A stretch of DNA of 64,000 bases from Hawksworthiomyces lignivorus. Lineage: Eukaryota; Ascomycota; Sordariomycetes; Ophiostomatales; Ophiostomataceae. Where the stretch lies: NCBI GenBank assembly GCA_002917075.1, contig NTMA01000001.1:868001-932000 (forward strand), given 5' to 3'. Numbering within the stretch: position 1 is the first letter of the stretch; each line of letters begins with the position of its first letter. Both the position numbers and the translations under genes were made by a program. This document shows positions 1 through 11,167 of this stretch, piece by piece. The notes beneath the pieces were generated by a model. That model was not told the DNA's origin. It did not search any database and worked only from the letters and a program-made list of their open reading frames with translations.

Positions 1-1060
1 CCGAAGCGTTCAGAGAAAATGGCGGCCACGGTGGTGGCGGGCAGGTTGCTCGAGAAGCCGTATTGCGTGCAGTAGTAGAGAGCAGGGAAGAGGACACTAG
101 GGTACTTGGCCATCTTGAACACCGGGATGACAAACTGGCGCGCTCTAAGCTTCAGCTCAGGATAAGTCGAGTAGAGCCGGAGGCGTTTAAGGAACAGTTT
201 GAAAGTGAGCTTTGGCGTCTCGCGCTCATTGCGGGTGCGGGTGAGGCGAGAGGTGTCGCGCACGTAAAGCGTCTCGGGGTAGCAGCAAAAGACCATGACG
301 ATGAGGAAGGCGTCCAAGAAAGAACACAACTTGAAGCACCATCTCCAGCCGAGATATTGGCCAACCAGGCCGCCCAAGATCGGGGCAATATGGGCACCGG
401 TCGTAAAGGACACGGCAAAGAGACCAAGGGCTCGTCCACGCTGGTGCATGAAGAAGATGTCGACAACACTGGCAGGACCGAGGGCCATGGCGGCCGGGAA
501 AAAGCCATTGATGACGCGCGCACCCACCAGCTGGCCATAAGTCTTGACGTAGGCAGAGCCCAGGATGGAAACGAAGCCGATAATCGAAGTGCCTAGGTAG
601 ATGGGACGGCGGCCGTAGACGTTGGCTAGTGGGACCCAAATGAAGGGGCCAATGCCATTGATAGCGATGACGACGGTAGTCTGGTAAGAAGCGGTCACGG
701 TGCTGATGCCGAGCTCCTTTGCCATGGGAACGTAAGCCGGGTTGATGATAGCGGCGTTGAGAGTGCCGACGGCTGCGAGGATGCAGATCTGGATCAGGAT
801 GCAGATCTACATGAATAATTAGTGATTGCTGTTCTTGTGAATGGAAATCCATGAGTGCGATAGATGCGTACCTTGAGCCACAAAGGCCAGTTCAGAGGAT
901 CTTCTGGATCGTCAGATGGCCTTGGGATGAACGTGGCCACATCATGGTCCAAGTCCCGGCCCTGGTCATCGTGGGCAGCAGCTACATCCGATGGAGCAGC
1001 GGTACCATCGCCAAACTCGAGCTGGTGGTCGTGCAAATCCGGCTTTTCTACGTCCGACAT
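1..1060 (-). CDS. MFS transporter, DHA1-like, 3' end cut by window edge
   Basis: Proton-coupled small-molecule exporter or importer of the plasma membrane. Two exons are visible: 1060-872 and 806-1, with a phase-0 intron 871-807 (GTACGC...GTAG). The hydrophilic N-terminus ends in the DDPEDPLNWP element typical of fungal DHA1-type 12-helix carriers. The first membrane segments follow after the splice, with a loop reading NVYGRRP (the G-x-x-x-G/D-R-x-G-R-R/K loop 2-3 motif). About 331 residues are present, so roughly the last third lies outside the window. The family is certain; the substrate (polyamine, drug or metabolite) cannot be told. It may belong with the NmrA, regulator and cupin genes to its right. 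Confidence 0.88.
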
Positions 1061-2323
1061 CGTGACTGATCGTGAGGGCTGTCTTTACAACTGTGAATCC
1101 GCACCTAACAAAGAAGACAATGGAACGGCAGCGGCGTACAACTCAAACGTGCGCGTGTCCAGCGAGAGAGAGTCTCTTGGAGACGTTCATCTTTATACGA
1201 CCATCTCCTTCCTGTCCCCACAAACCACCCCCCAGTTTTGACCCCAATCCAAATAGGAGCGTGATCAACAAGCGTTCTCCAAGTTTCCTCGGCAGGTCCA
1301 CATCTTGATTGTGATTGGCCGGATACGTGCTTCCAAAGAGAAACATAATACGGGAATAAGGTTGCGGTTACTCCAGATTCCTTCCCCGCGTCAAAAGAGA
1401 TGGGGAAATAATCATCTGGAGTTATTAGTATCCGGCACCTCTGCGTGCCACCGTCGCACGATTCTCTTTCAACGTAGCACCCGGATTCCCAGTGCCGATA
1501 AACACACTTTTTGAGGGCGTAATTATCAGCCACGGTTCTCCCAGTCTTCGGAATCCAAATTCCAACACACCATGTATTCCAAAAAGGGTATTATTTACGT
1601 ATGTCGATGAGCATACCTGTTAACTTACTTTAGCCTGCAAAACTGCATCATGGGTCTCTTGTACATGAGAAGCTGAAGTTGACTTTGCAGAAGCCGAACC
1701 ATGGTACTGGCTCTCAAAACGTGTTTTGAGTCTAGCCAGCGACACCTTGAGTAGAAAACAAATAGTAAAAAAAAAAAAAAAGGGGGGGGGGAGAGCCCTA
1801 CACCTGCAGCGCACAGCTACTTGCTGCGGGGATGTATGAATGGAAAACAGGCCTCGCAACACAACACTGCCACTACCGGCACTGGTCAAATTAAAGATAC
1901 CACTAACGAAGGCAAACTCCGTTACCCGAGGTCAGGGGTTATTTACAACGACTAAGCGAGAAAGTAGATAGAAAGACTCGCACATTCCGCGGAATCTTTC
2001 CGACGCCAATTTAGTTAATATCTCATTTCGTATGTCAACCGGGAGATTGCACGCGTACTTGTACATACAGTAAGAATAGTTACTCCAATTCAAGCAATAA
2101 TAATGCTAAAATATTTCAACTTGCCAAGAGGCTTGCGAGAAATTCACATAGTAAGAGCTGCGACTAGCACCTCAGTTGGTGGATAAAATTAGGAAAAATG
2201 GTTTTTACGCGACGTAGTGTTCCTGCGATGCCGTAGAGATAAGGTGTAGCCTACCGACTTCTGTTTTATAAGAATTGATTTTCCATAATCGAATTATGTT
2301 ATGACTACTTATATTATCTAGTT
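1061..2323. other. Intergenic region, no supported gene
   Basis: It contains short ORFs only, none with a recognisable domain. It includes a homopolymer block of 15 A followed by 10 G at 1767-1791. The left part carries the promoter of the partial MFS gene. Confidence 0.6.
1767..1791. repeat. Poly(A)15-poly(G)10 tract
   Basis: Fifteen A (1767-1781) run directly into ten G (1782-1791). Such a tract is prone to slippage, so the exact lengths may be an assembly estimate. Confidence 0.9.
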
Positions 2324-3259
2324 TCATGCGGCGACATATGCCTTTTGCAGTGTTTCTTTCTCCCGTTCCAAGTACTCATCAAAGGTACCAAACGGGATGC
2401 CATACGATTTAGCCTTGCCGATATCTACATACCGATCTAATGTCCGCATCGTTATTACGCCTGCCATGAAAGGGTCCGTCTTCCGCTGTTCCTGAACTTC
2501 TTCCTCGGGCAAGAACGCGACGTCCAGCTTGATGCCCACAGCACGGGTGAGCGCTGCGACGATCTCGCCGGGGGTGCGCAGCTCGCTAGCTAGCTCGATC
2601 ACTTTGCCGTGAAACTGAGTAGGGTCATTGATGGCCGCTATGACGAACCGGGCAATGTCGCGGTCATCGATCAGCGGAAGGTGGGTATGCGGCTGCAGGC
2701 CTGTCGTCCAGGTGCGAGCAGCAGGGTCTACCAGCCCTGGGCACATGTAGGGGATCTTGCGAGGGTCGACATAGTTGGCCATGAAGCAGGCCGGACGCAG
2801 CAGCGTCCAGTGAGAGATGTTGGCTGAGCGGACGGCCTCTTCGATGTGTGCTTTAGATCCTGATATGCGCTGGAAGGCTTCGTTATCATCGTTGCCAAAC
2901 CGCTCCGGCTTGTCGACGCCGACGACAGTGGAGCTCACGATTGTCTGGACGGTTCCGGCTGTCTGGGCAGCGGCGATGATAGCGCGCGCCCAGCGCAGCT
3001 CGGCGTCCGGGTCTGTGAACGATGGCATCATGGCGAGGAAGACCGCCGTGCAGCCGGTCAAGGCACGCTCTAGAGCAGACGCATTATCAAAGTCACCGGG
3101 GACAAGCTGGGCACCTTGCTTCTCCAAGGCTTTAGCTAGGGGATCGTCTGGATTCCGGACTAGGGCATGGACGCTCCAGCCGCGTTGCAGGGCCTCGCGC
3201 GCGACGGCATTGCCCTGAGTGCCGGTCACGCCTGTAACAAAGATAGTTTGCGTCGCCAT
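2324..3259 (-). CDS. NmrA-like NAD(P)-binding protein
   Basis: Single-exon gene, 311 residues. The N-terminus is a Rossmann fold: beta-strand TIFVTG followed by G10-x2-G13-x2-G16, the dinucleotide-binding motif of the NmrA / atypical SDR family. ALVRNPDDP at the end of the second strand is usual for NADP-binding members. The Tyr-Lys catalytic pair of classical SDRs is not obvious, as expected for NmrA-type redox-sensing or reductase proteins. Length (about 300) is normal for the family. It is divergent from the Zn2Cys6 gene at 3742 across 482 bp holding a perfect CGG palindrome, so the two may be co-regulated. It could be an enzyme (isoflavone-reductase-like) or an NAD(P)-sensing regulator; sequence alone does not decide. 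Confidence 0.88.
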   Translation of the reverse strand: MATQTIFVTGVTGTQGNAVAREALQRGWSVHALVRNPDDPLAKALEKQGAQLVPGDFDNASALERALTGCTAVFLAMMPSFTDPDAELRWARAIIAAAQTAGTVQTIVSSTVVGVDKPERFGNDDNEAFQRISGSKAHIEEAVRSANISHWTLLRPACFMANYVDPRKIPYMCPGLVDPAARTWTTGLQPHTHLPLIDDRDIARFVIAAINDPTQFHGKVIELASELRTPGEIVAALTRAVGIKLDVAFLPEEEVQEQRKTDPFMAGVITMRTLDRYVDIGKAKSYGIPFGTFDEYLEREKETLQKAYVAA

Positions 3260-3532
3260 GAGTTTATGGAACTGAAATGGATCGTGAGAGAGTAGGAATA
3301 AATGGTCGCGTAGAGGAAGACAGCGCAGTGTGTGTATTTTCCGAGATCAGTTACCGCAGAGGAGCGACGTACCGTATCTATATGTCTTCGTGTGGATATA
3401 TAAGCGGATATCTCAAGGCCAATACGGTATATGCTTACGGATAAGTTTCTAGTATTGATCATAATTCTTCCGGTCACGTAGCGGTGGTGATGTTGTTGTC
3501 GTGCGGACAGCGGGATGAACGGAGTTACTAGT

Positions 3533-3548
3533 GGGCGGAGTTCCGCCC
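3533..3548. promoter_or_regulatory. CGG-N4-CCG palindrome in NmrA/regulator divergent promoter
   Basis: GGGCGGA-GT-TCCGCCC: two perfect 7-bp arms around a 2-bp centre, containing CGG-N4-CCG. Zn(II)2Cys6 dimers bind inverted CGG triplets, so this is a candidate operator for the adjacent regulator (start 3742) or a relative. It lies about 275 bp upstream of NmrA and 195 bp upstream of the regulator. Confidence 0.5.
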
Positions 3549-3741
3549 ATCGCCCGCACACAACGACAAGACGGACCAATCAGGATTCGGCATTTCCTAC
3601 ACAATGGGCTTCACTCCTGACATCGACAGCGTCATCGATCCACGGCGGCATCTTAGATTTTCTCAAAAAGACAACCTAAACGCGCTCTGCAACCCCGCAA
3701 CCTCACCTAAAAGAGCTTGAGCCCAAGTTACTCCCGCACAA

Positions 3742-5439
3742 ATGGCGTCCCTCTCAGCCCGTGAACGTGGATGCCCGCCACCGCGGCGGAAATCTTGCAT
3801 CGCCTGCGCGAGAGCCAAGCGGCGGTGCAGCAGCGGCCGGCCCGCCTGCGCCCGCTGCAGCCAGCGCGGCATTATTTGCAGCTACCCAATAGCTGCCCAG
3901 GGCTCTCGCGAGCAGAATCTAGATACAATCGCTTCCCGCGCTCCGTTGCAGAGGACTTGCATAGACGAACTAGGGGCAGCCCAGCAGGCGAATCAGCAGC
4001 AGCAGATGAGGGTGTCGAGTCTTTCTCATGAATTTTCTTCCTGCCCGCCGCTTCCATTCTCTAATATTTCATCACCTCTGACAGCATCTCCTCCGATTGC
4101 TGAAACCACCTCAATCCGGGATAACGACGATTACGCGACGGCGGCCGGCTTCGCGGCGCTGCCCTGGTCGCTGCTTTCCATGCCAAGCGAACAAGCACTC
4201 TTTTCAACTAGCTTCCTCGCAACAAACAGCATCGCACCATTCCACGACATCCCACGATCCATATCGAGTCCACACACTGCTGTCAGATATTCACTTACGC
4301 CGCAAAATCTGCAAGCTGAGGAAGGGAATGGTAGTTTGAGTGGTGCCAACGTTGTTCTACCTATCTCCGCTCCGCCAGCAACACCACTACTTCCGCCTCT
4401 CGCTTCACTAGCACTACGAAGCAGCTATTCCGAGCAACGTGGCATATTTATAGACCTTGATGCGTCCGCCACCTTCCGCCGCCTCGCGTATGCAATCCAG
4501 CAGATCCAGGACGCCCCACGCCGACTGGTAGCTACCAATGGCCTGCCATGGAGTCACCCACGGCTGTACCGAGACACCATGCCAACGGCGATGCAGGACG
4601 CTCTGGCGAGCTCGGCGCTGTACTCTTCCAGGAACACCGCTAATGAGCAGTCGATTGTACGCGTGCTAAGTGACCGCCTTGAGCACCTCATGACTCAGCC
4701 TGTGGAACCGCCAAGCGCTGAGAATAGCTCGCTGATGCTCGAGCGCCTCGCTCACACGCAAGCGCTGCTCCTGTACGGCATCATGGGTCTCTTCGGAAGC
4801 GCGGACGCAGACGGGGGCGCGCGGCGTTCATTTTTACCGTGGCCGCTGCTAGAGAAAGCCCAGCCGGCCCTACTGGAGAGCGCTTTGCAACTACTGCCAT
4901 TAGCCATGGCGGGAAGGACGGATAATTGTGTACATGATCTTGGTCAGGCCGATGGGCACGGTATAGCCGGTATGCAATTACTACCGCTCTACCCGCTGAC
5001 CGAGACCCTTCGGGCGTGGGAGACATGGGTCCTGATGGAATCGGCACGCCGCACGTGCTTGCTATCCATCTATATTTCGCAATTATACCAAAACCTTGTA
5101 GCGCCTCCCGCTAGAGAGTGGGAGGGATCAAATTTCTCGAGCGTCTCGGCATCTGAATCTCCCAAACGCCGGCTCCCGACATGCAACGAGAATCTATACC
5201 TCGGTACCTCTTGGACAGTATCAGCCTCACTTTGGCACGCTGCCGACCCAGTCGACTTTGCGCATGCTTGGAACGCCAACAAGAGACCATTTATACCTCA
5301 AAATGCCGACCTGTCGCCCTTTGTGGAATCCGGGCGAGCATCTGACGCCGACGAGTTTACCAAGATCTTGTTGAGCAGCATGATCGGAGCGGATGCCTTC
5401 AAGGGGTGGATGGCCGCAAGAAGCAGTGGTGGACCCTAA
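3742..5439 (+). CDS. Zn(II)2Cys6 transcription factor
   Basis: Nuclear regulator of 565 residues in one exon. The DNA-binding cluster is near the N-terminus: C19-x2-C22-x6-C29-x6-C36-x2-C39-x6-C46, with a basic AKRR stretch between Cys2 and Cys3. A long Ser/Pro-rich linker follows. The C-terminal half (from about residue 235) is helical, with an RRLAYAIQQIQ start and a conserved-looking ETLRAWETWV...ESARRTCLL segment typical of the poorly defined effector regions of this class. The neighbours (NmrA-like protein divergent, cupin downstream) make it a likely local pathway regulator. No intron is needed. The upstream promoter carries a CGG-N4-CCG palindrome. Confidence 0.9.
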   Translation: MASLSARERGCPPPRRKSCIACARAKRRCSSGRPACARCSQRGIICSYPIAAQGSREQNLDTIASRAPLQRTCIDELGAAQQANQQQQMRVSSLSHEFSSCPPLPFSNISSPLTASPPIAETTSIRDNDDYATAAGFAALPWSLLSMPSEQALFSTSFLATNSIAPFHDIPRSISSPHTAVRYSLTPQNLQAEEGNGSLSGANVVLPISAPPATPLLPPLASLALRSSYSEQRGIFIDLDASATFRRLAYAIQQIQDAPRRLVATNGLPWSHPRLYRDTMPTAMQDALASSALYSSRNTANEQSIVRVLSDRLEHLMTQPVEPPSAENSSLMLERLAHTQALLLYGIMGLFGSADADGGARRSFLPWPLLEKAQPALLESALQLLPLAMAGRTDNCVHDLGQADGHGIAGMQLLPLYPLTETLRAWETWVLMESARRTCLLSIYISQLYQNLVAPPAREWEGSNFSSVSASESPKRRLPTCNENLYLGTSWTVSASLWHAADPVDFAHAWNANKRPFIPQNADLSPFVESGRASDADEFTKILLSSMIGADAFKGWMAARSSGGP

Positions 5440-5708
5440 AATATGTCAGATCTCTGGACGACAGTCTGACTCTGTGTGCTTGTGCTGTTCTTCTTTTGCA
5501 GTAATAAGGTATAAATATCCACATGGCTAATTGAATGACAAGAGATAGATGCAAAAATGAGAAATATTGATTGACTCCTTTCACTTTGTATTTCTGCCAG
5601 TATTCTTGGATCATTTAGAATGTTTTCCCTAGTTCCTGATTTCGCCTAACTACATAATTATGTGCCCAATATTTCGGTATTCGAGACCGTCCACAAGTGT
5701 TAGAAAAA

Positions 5709-6272
5709 TTATACTTCCAATGCCGGTCCTGTATCTCCATAAATAGGATCTCGCTTGAACCAGCTAAGCTGGGCGATATTTTGCACTTTCGTCTCTTCTC
5801 CCTCTCTTCCGTAGCACATGTCCCAAGCATCTGCACCGATGGGATAGCTACCAACCATCTCGAAGCTGTTGCCAGCGTCCAGATCCTCAAGCAGACGGTG
5901 CGCCACGCCAGCCGGCACCACTATCACATCACCGCGTTCGACTACTGGCTCGAGCCGGCCCGGATTCGTCTCACCGCCAAAGCAGAGGCGGGCACGGCCG
6001 CTCGTGACGCATAGGACCTCATGCGTGGTCGAGTGGAAATGTGACGTGCTGTACATGGTATAGCGCCACTGCGGAGCAACGACGCCAATAGCCTCGAGGT
6101 GCGCCTCTACGGTGGATGCCCTCACTTCGGCAGCCGGAAAGACGCCATGGTAGAGTAGTAGCGGCTTGGCTAGCGGAGTGTCGCAGTTAGGCAGGAGACC
6201 GTGGGCCGGAATAGCGTGGCGGTCGACATGAAGAGCGGAGACGGGTGTGAGATGGATCTTAGCTGGAGACAT
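5709..6272 (-). CDS. Cupin-domain protein, YjlB-like
   Basis: 187-residue single-domain cupin in one exon. Motif 1 gives metal-ligand candidates H78-x-H80-x4-E85 with G92; motif 2 reads G114...P120-x-G122-x2-H125. The HFHSTTHEVL and PAGVAHR signatures are those of the YjlB-type cupins, whose function is mostly unknown; relatives include dioxygenases, isomerases and sugar-binding proteins. All four metal ligands are present, so a metal-dependent enzyme is plausible. It is convergent with the Zn2Cys6 gene (269 bp between the stops) and probably belongs to the same small group. Substrate unknown. Confidence 0.85.
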   Translation of the reverse strand: MSPAKIHLTPVSALHVDRHAIPAHGLLPNCDTPLAKPLLLYHGVFPAAEVRASTVEAHLEAIGVVAPQWRYTMYSTSHFHSTTHEVLCVTSGRARLCFGGETNPGRLEPVVERGDVIVVPAGVAHRLLEDLDAGNSFEMVGSYPIGADAWDMCYGREGEETKVQNIAQLSWFKRDPIYGDTGPALEV

Positions 6273-6726
6273 GGACTCTAAATTTCCTCTCGTTGTTTGG
6301 AACTACAGGTTAAAGCGGTCCTAAAAGAGTTTTCGATCGAAGACATGTATTTTTTTTTTCCTTTTTTCTTATCGGTTGTTAAGTAACTAAAGCTCCTTCG
6401 CAGCAAATAGAGCGGGGTGGTTTTTTGACGTCATATTCTTATCACGTAATTAAATATCGAGATCAATGGTGTAAAAGCAGCAAACGAGTGGCGTTAAATG
6501 AATCAAGATTGTGTATGAAATGATGGCAATCCCAGCTCTCAAAAGCCTACATATTGGAGCGAGAAACTGCGGCTCTGGCCGCCTTTAAGGGGGTTGCCGT
6601 GAAGAGAGTTTTGTCTCCTTGACGTGCTCAGTAGGTGTTAAGAGAATAGCATATAGACATAATTAGAACTTAAATTGTGCAATATGCACATTTATGTGTA
6701 CCAAGCCTCCCCTCCTTTACTCTTTA
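6273..6726. other. Intergenic region, nothing recognised
   Basis: AT-rich spacer with a pyrimidine run (T9 then CC then T6, about 6351-6368). It holds the cupin promoter and the 3' end of the helicase gene. Confidence 0.5.
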
Positions 6727-9700
6727 TCACACTACCGAGCCACTTGGCGTCGCCGCGGCAGCCTTCTCCTTTCGGGGCACGTCGATGTTGATGACGCGGC
6801 CCGCCTCCGATATCCTGGCCAGGACGCTGTGCAGCATCGCCCCATTGATCCAGGAGACCTCACCGGCCTCGTTAGTTACCCAAAACTTAGTGGCGCCCCT
6901 CCCTTTCGCGGCCGCACCATTACCCTTGTCCTTGCCCTTGCCCTTCCCACCACCGACCGGCCCAGTGACATTGATGTCGCCGAAGATAAGGATTCCACTC
7001 TTCTGGCGACTCAGCATCACATTTAGACGCTGTTCGTCGGTTGTGAAACCCGGGCCGATCGCCTTGGTGGTACCGAGGACAATGACAGCGATGTCCGCCT
7101 CCTCGCCCTGGAAGGAATTAACCGTGACGGCCGGCTGCATGCTCCGCAGCGTGCCGTACTGCGGATCCTTTGTCACGAGTCGGTTGATCAGCTCCACGTT
7201 GGCCTTGTATGGGGAGATGAGGACAAGCCGGGCCGGGTCGACCTTGACTGTCGATAGGAACTCGCAGAGGAAGCCTAAGGCAATCTTGACCTGATCCGGG
7301 CTTCTTTTTGATCCCGTGGCCGGGTCAACAAAGCAACGCGACCCGTTGCAATGGACGAAGATTTCTCGGAGAGTCCCCTGCGGTGCCGGCGTCACCTTGT
7401 ACTTTTCGGTGACAAACCGCTCTAAGTTCCGGCCAGCTTCGTGTGCTGGGAGATTGATCCCGCAGCCTGGGCCGTACGTGAAGGGGACGTCTCGATACAC
7501 CTCTTGGTGCGTCAGCTCGAACAAGCCGCGCGCCATTCGGAGCTGAGTGCGGAGGCGGAAGATCGGCCAGCCGCTCGCCTTGAGGAACAGAAGAGGCGAG
7601 ATCTTGCCATCCTGCCCCAGCCGGTTTCGGAAATTGCCCTCGGCGTCCTTCTCTTTGAGCGTCAAGACGGTCGGCGAGAGCTGCTTGTCGTCGCCGGCCA
7701 TGAGACAAGGCAGAAGGGTGTTGCCCCAGACACAGTAGAGGTCTGGCCTGGTCATGTTCGCGGCTTCATCCACTGCGATGCCCTTGGCGGCCTCCAGCTT
7801 CCACGCCTCGTACGGATCCCGGCTAGAAAGGGCTGGTGTTGTGCAGACGATGTCGGCGACATCGAGGATTCCTTGGAGCAATGCCTGGATCTTGTCTTTG
7901 ACCACCATCTGGCCTTTCTCGTATTCGGCCCAGTCTATCTCCTGCCTGGCAACATTGCGGAGACGAACTATGTCCTCCCTGCTATCGATTTCATCGCGCA
8001 GCTTCTGCAGAGCCTCGCTGTCATCGGGGCTGAGGGGTCTGACCGCGGGGGAGCGCAGCAGAACTAGGAGCCAAAAGGCAAGGGATAGGTGCAGCTTCCA
8101 CTTGGATCTTGACTTCCAAGTGGAGCTTGGCGCCGCCCTGTCGCCGTCCTGGGGGCTTCTCAGGAGGTTCAGGAACGCAGCGGTCTCGTTCTCAAGCTTG
8201 TGTCCGCGGACAACGAGCGGGCAGCGGGCACGTGAGGGGCCGCCGTATGCCTCTTTGCCTTTGTTGAAGCGCTCGGCGACGCGGGCGCCTATTAGGTGAA
8301 GGCGCCGAGCAAAGTTGTCTACCGCAACGTGGGTTGGTGCGGTGCCGTAAACTTTGCCCAGACTTGCGGCCATGCCGATCGTGCCAACAGCGAGCGCGGT
8401 TGTCTTCCCGAATCCAGGTCCCTGTGGCATCTGTTAGAGTTGGAGCATGTTGCTTTGTATTCTGGAAATAGTACTTACTGCAGTGATGACGCCAACTCCA
8501 AGTGGCCTCTCGCTGAGGTACCTATAGAAACGGACGCGGTCGACCGGCAGCATCTCGTCCATCAGAGCTCCGATGTATGCCTGGTCGTCGATGTCAAGAA
8601 GGTTAGCAACGGGAAGAGACAACATCTGAGGAGACGACTGGACGAGGTTCTCCTGTGCCATCGTATCGACGAGATCATGTGATTCGGCCTCTTTGTCCTC
8701 CTTGGGATGGCGCAAAGCGTGGAAGAACCCATTGCCCAGCAGTAGTTCCCTATGCAGAGTCATTCGGGACTGAACTTGACTCTCACTGCTTCTGATCAGT
8801 GCGATCGGGTTGGATGGCTCCGCATCCGGAGCAAAGAGACAGACGGCGGCCACTTTCCGCTCGCAGTCTTTCAGATCCGCGTCGAAGTTGAAGGAGACAC
8901 AGTTCCATTGCTCCTTGTCATTGCTGAGCGCCTTGTTGGCAGTCGTACGGTCATTAAACAAAATGACCTTGAAATCGGGGCCGCGCTGTGTTTCTTCAGG
9001 GAGAGGGCGGCGGACAAGGAGAGCTAGCTCGTACTCAGTGATTGGGTGCTGAGTTCGAAGCTCGTCAACACCCTCCGGATGGTTGACAAGTTTGCAGTCC
9101 CAGTCACCATCTGGCTTCTCGTTCTCTTCTTCGTAGAAGAGACTGAGACGGAGAGATTCGTCTCTTGTCAGGCGGCGCCACGCAGCATCGTGTTGCTCTC
9201 TGAATTGATCGGTGAGTGGCACGATAACGTAATATTGGCTGCTTGTGTGGGCTGCCTGCACGAAGTACGCCCTGAACTTGGTCCGCCGGATCTCGTCCGC
9301 CTCCTTATCGATCCACATCACATCCTGGACTTGTGACTGAGTCAAGCTGGTCAGGTGGGCATTGTGATTGTCAAAGGTCCACGCAGGCAGGAACTGGCGA
9401 CCTTTCAGCGCAACCAGTTGCTCGTCGTAGCGCTTCTTGTTCCAGAAGTGTTCGGTGCCGTATGGGTAGTCGAACGGAGGGGGAAGCACATCCTCATTCA
9501 ACAGCTTGTGCGTAATGCGCGACGCAGACTGAACGACAAAGTAGAAGGTGTGCTGCTTCAAGATCTCGAGCAGTGTGAAACAGCCGTTGCTATCATTGGC
9601 AACCGGCTCATTCCCGTTGACCCAACCTTCGCTAGGGTGCCCGGGGTTAGAAAAGGGCATGCCAAATCCGTCTATTTTCACTGGCTCGTCGTTCAGGAGA

Positions 9701-10193
9701 ACAGTAACGAGCGACACCTCTTTCTTCGCGCCAGGAAACCGGACACGAATGTCGGCGGGAAGCTCTTTCACGACGGCTTGGAAGCCTTTATGTGGAAACC
9801 GGACGGTAATCCGATAATCTGCGGTCGGCATCGGCGCGCCAAACTCTCCTAGGCCTCTGTCCACTTTAAAATTGTCAGCGGTGTTCGGTAAACCGATCAT
9901 AGATCATATACAGAGGAGCGCAACGTACCTCGATGGCAGATCCCGAAGCCGTCGTCCTCATTGTTCGCGCCGAATGGGAACTCGAGGTAGAATCCCACCT
10001 AGGGATCTCTATCGGCCACTGCGCTGATTTGTAGGGCGGCGTTGACATCTGTTGCCATGCCGAGACGACTTCCTCCAAATATTGGCCCTGATTCTGTACC
10101 CAAGAGCAGCGCACAGGGTTTGAACCAACTTTTGGCAACCGTAGGACCGGCTGCAGTGTCCGCCGCGACGCTATGTGCCCTTTTCTTAGACAT
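6727..10193 (-). CDS. UPF1-like superfamily 1 helicase (AAA_11/AAA_12)
   Basis: Exons: ?-10193 (start uncertain), 9998-9929, 9854-8479 and 8421-6727. The intron 9928-9855 restores CHR-GLGEF. The intron 8478-8422 ends CCACAG and gives ITA-GPGFGKTT; an in-frame alternative acceptor at 8431 would add three residues. In order come Walker A (GPGFGKTT), motif II AVDEAA (DEAA box, as in UPF1), motif III GDDKQLSP, the TVNSFQGEEAD motif V and RLNVMLSRQK motif VI. The roughly 470 residues before Walker A match no domain I recognise. The 5' end is unresolved: an upstream ORF from ATG 10193 runs in frame into VGFYLEF but is broken by one TAG at 10001-9999, best explained as the AG of a short intron. Role: RNA/DNA helicase; biological process unknown. 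It probably has no functional link to the metabolic genes around it. Confidence 0.8.
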
Positions 10194-11167
10194 GGTCCTT
10201 CTTTTTGCGTCGCTCTACTCCTGAGAGTCCTTAGAGAAGCCGAACTGAATGACCGAAGTCAAACAAGGGTCAGCCACTTGCGTGACCGACGAGGTGGATC
10301 TCGAAGTGGTCTGCAGTATCGAGCGGCAAGGAAACTATCTAAAGCTCAACAAATGGCAGATTCGAAGCCTCTAGAACGAGAGAGGAATTTGAAATTACAC
10401 GGTAAGACACGCGCCGCAAATATGAGTCTTCGTGAGAGGGGATTTGTTGCTGGATTGAAGGTAGAACGTTCACTTTGATAGTTAGATTGTTTTTAAGTTG
10501 AGTTTGTCCGTTTGTTTCTGCCAGCAAGAATGTTTGTGAGAAGCAGGAAAAGGCGGTCAAGAAAGGGCCATATGAAAGGGAAAACGGATGCGTGATGGCA
10601 AGACGATATCGTAAATAATCTCAAGAAGTAGAAATGATATTCTGGCTCACGTTACAATAAATAGAAATAAATACATAAAAGTAAATCAAAAAATATTATC
10701 TTGACTGAAGCAAATAATGAAAGAATATATACGAAAAAAAAAATCTCATTGGTAATTTAAACATATTAACTCAAAAACAGAACTGTAAAACTCCACTCCA
10801 AAGGGCGGACAAGGAGATGAAAGGCATGTTCATTGAACAAACTGAGGCAGAAATGATAACTAGGCAACAAGCCTGGAGAAGGGAACTCGCAATGAGTAGA
10901 CGTTATGACATTTTTACATTGACGTGATCCACGATTTGTGACTAATTCACTTCTCAGTAGTAAACAGACACCCTTTTCCAGAGCCAGCGAAGAGCACAAA
11001 ATAATATATAGATTGTTACAGTAACGATCTATTTGTGGAAATCATGCATCCGAACTATTACATGCTTTCAAACGAACAAATGGCAAGGTGCCACAACGCC
11101 TTTATTTTAACAATCATTCACCTTGCCGCTCTCCAATCCCATTCTATGCCCTCACCCTTCTCCGATG
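10194..11167. other. Intergenic region, nothing recognised
   Basis: AT-rich between the helicase 5' end and the aconitase 3' end, with A/T runs around 10640-10750. No coding or RNA signal was found. Confidence 0.5.

Noticed and set aside
1105..1533. 142-codon minus-strand ORF
   Set aside because: No family features, overlaps the promoter of the MFS gene, and has no splice-supported extension.
7441..9852. Several plus-strand ORFs over the helicase
   Set aside because: They mirror the helicase exons; the minus strand has all SF1 motifs in order.
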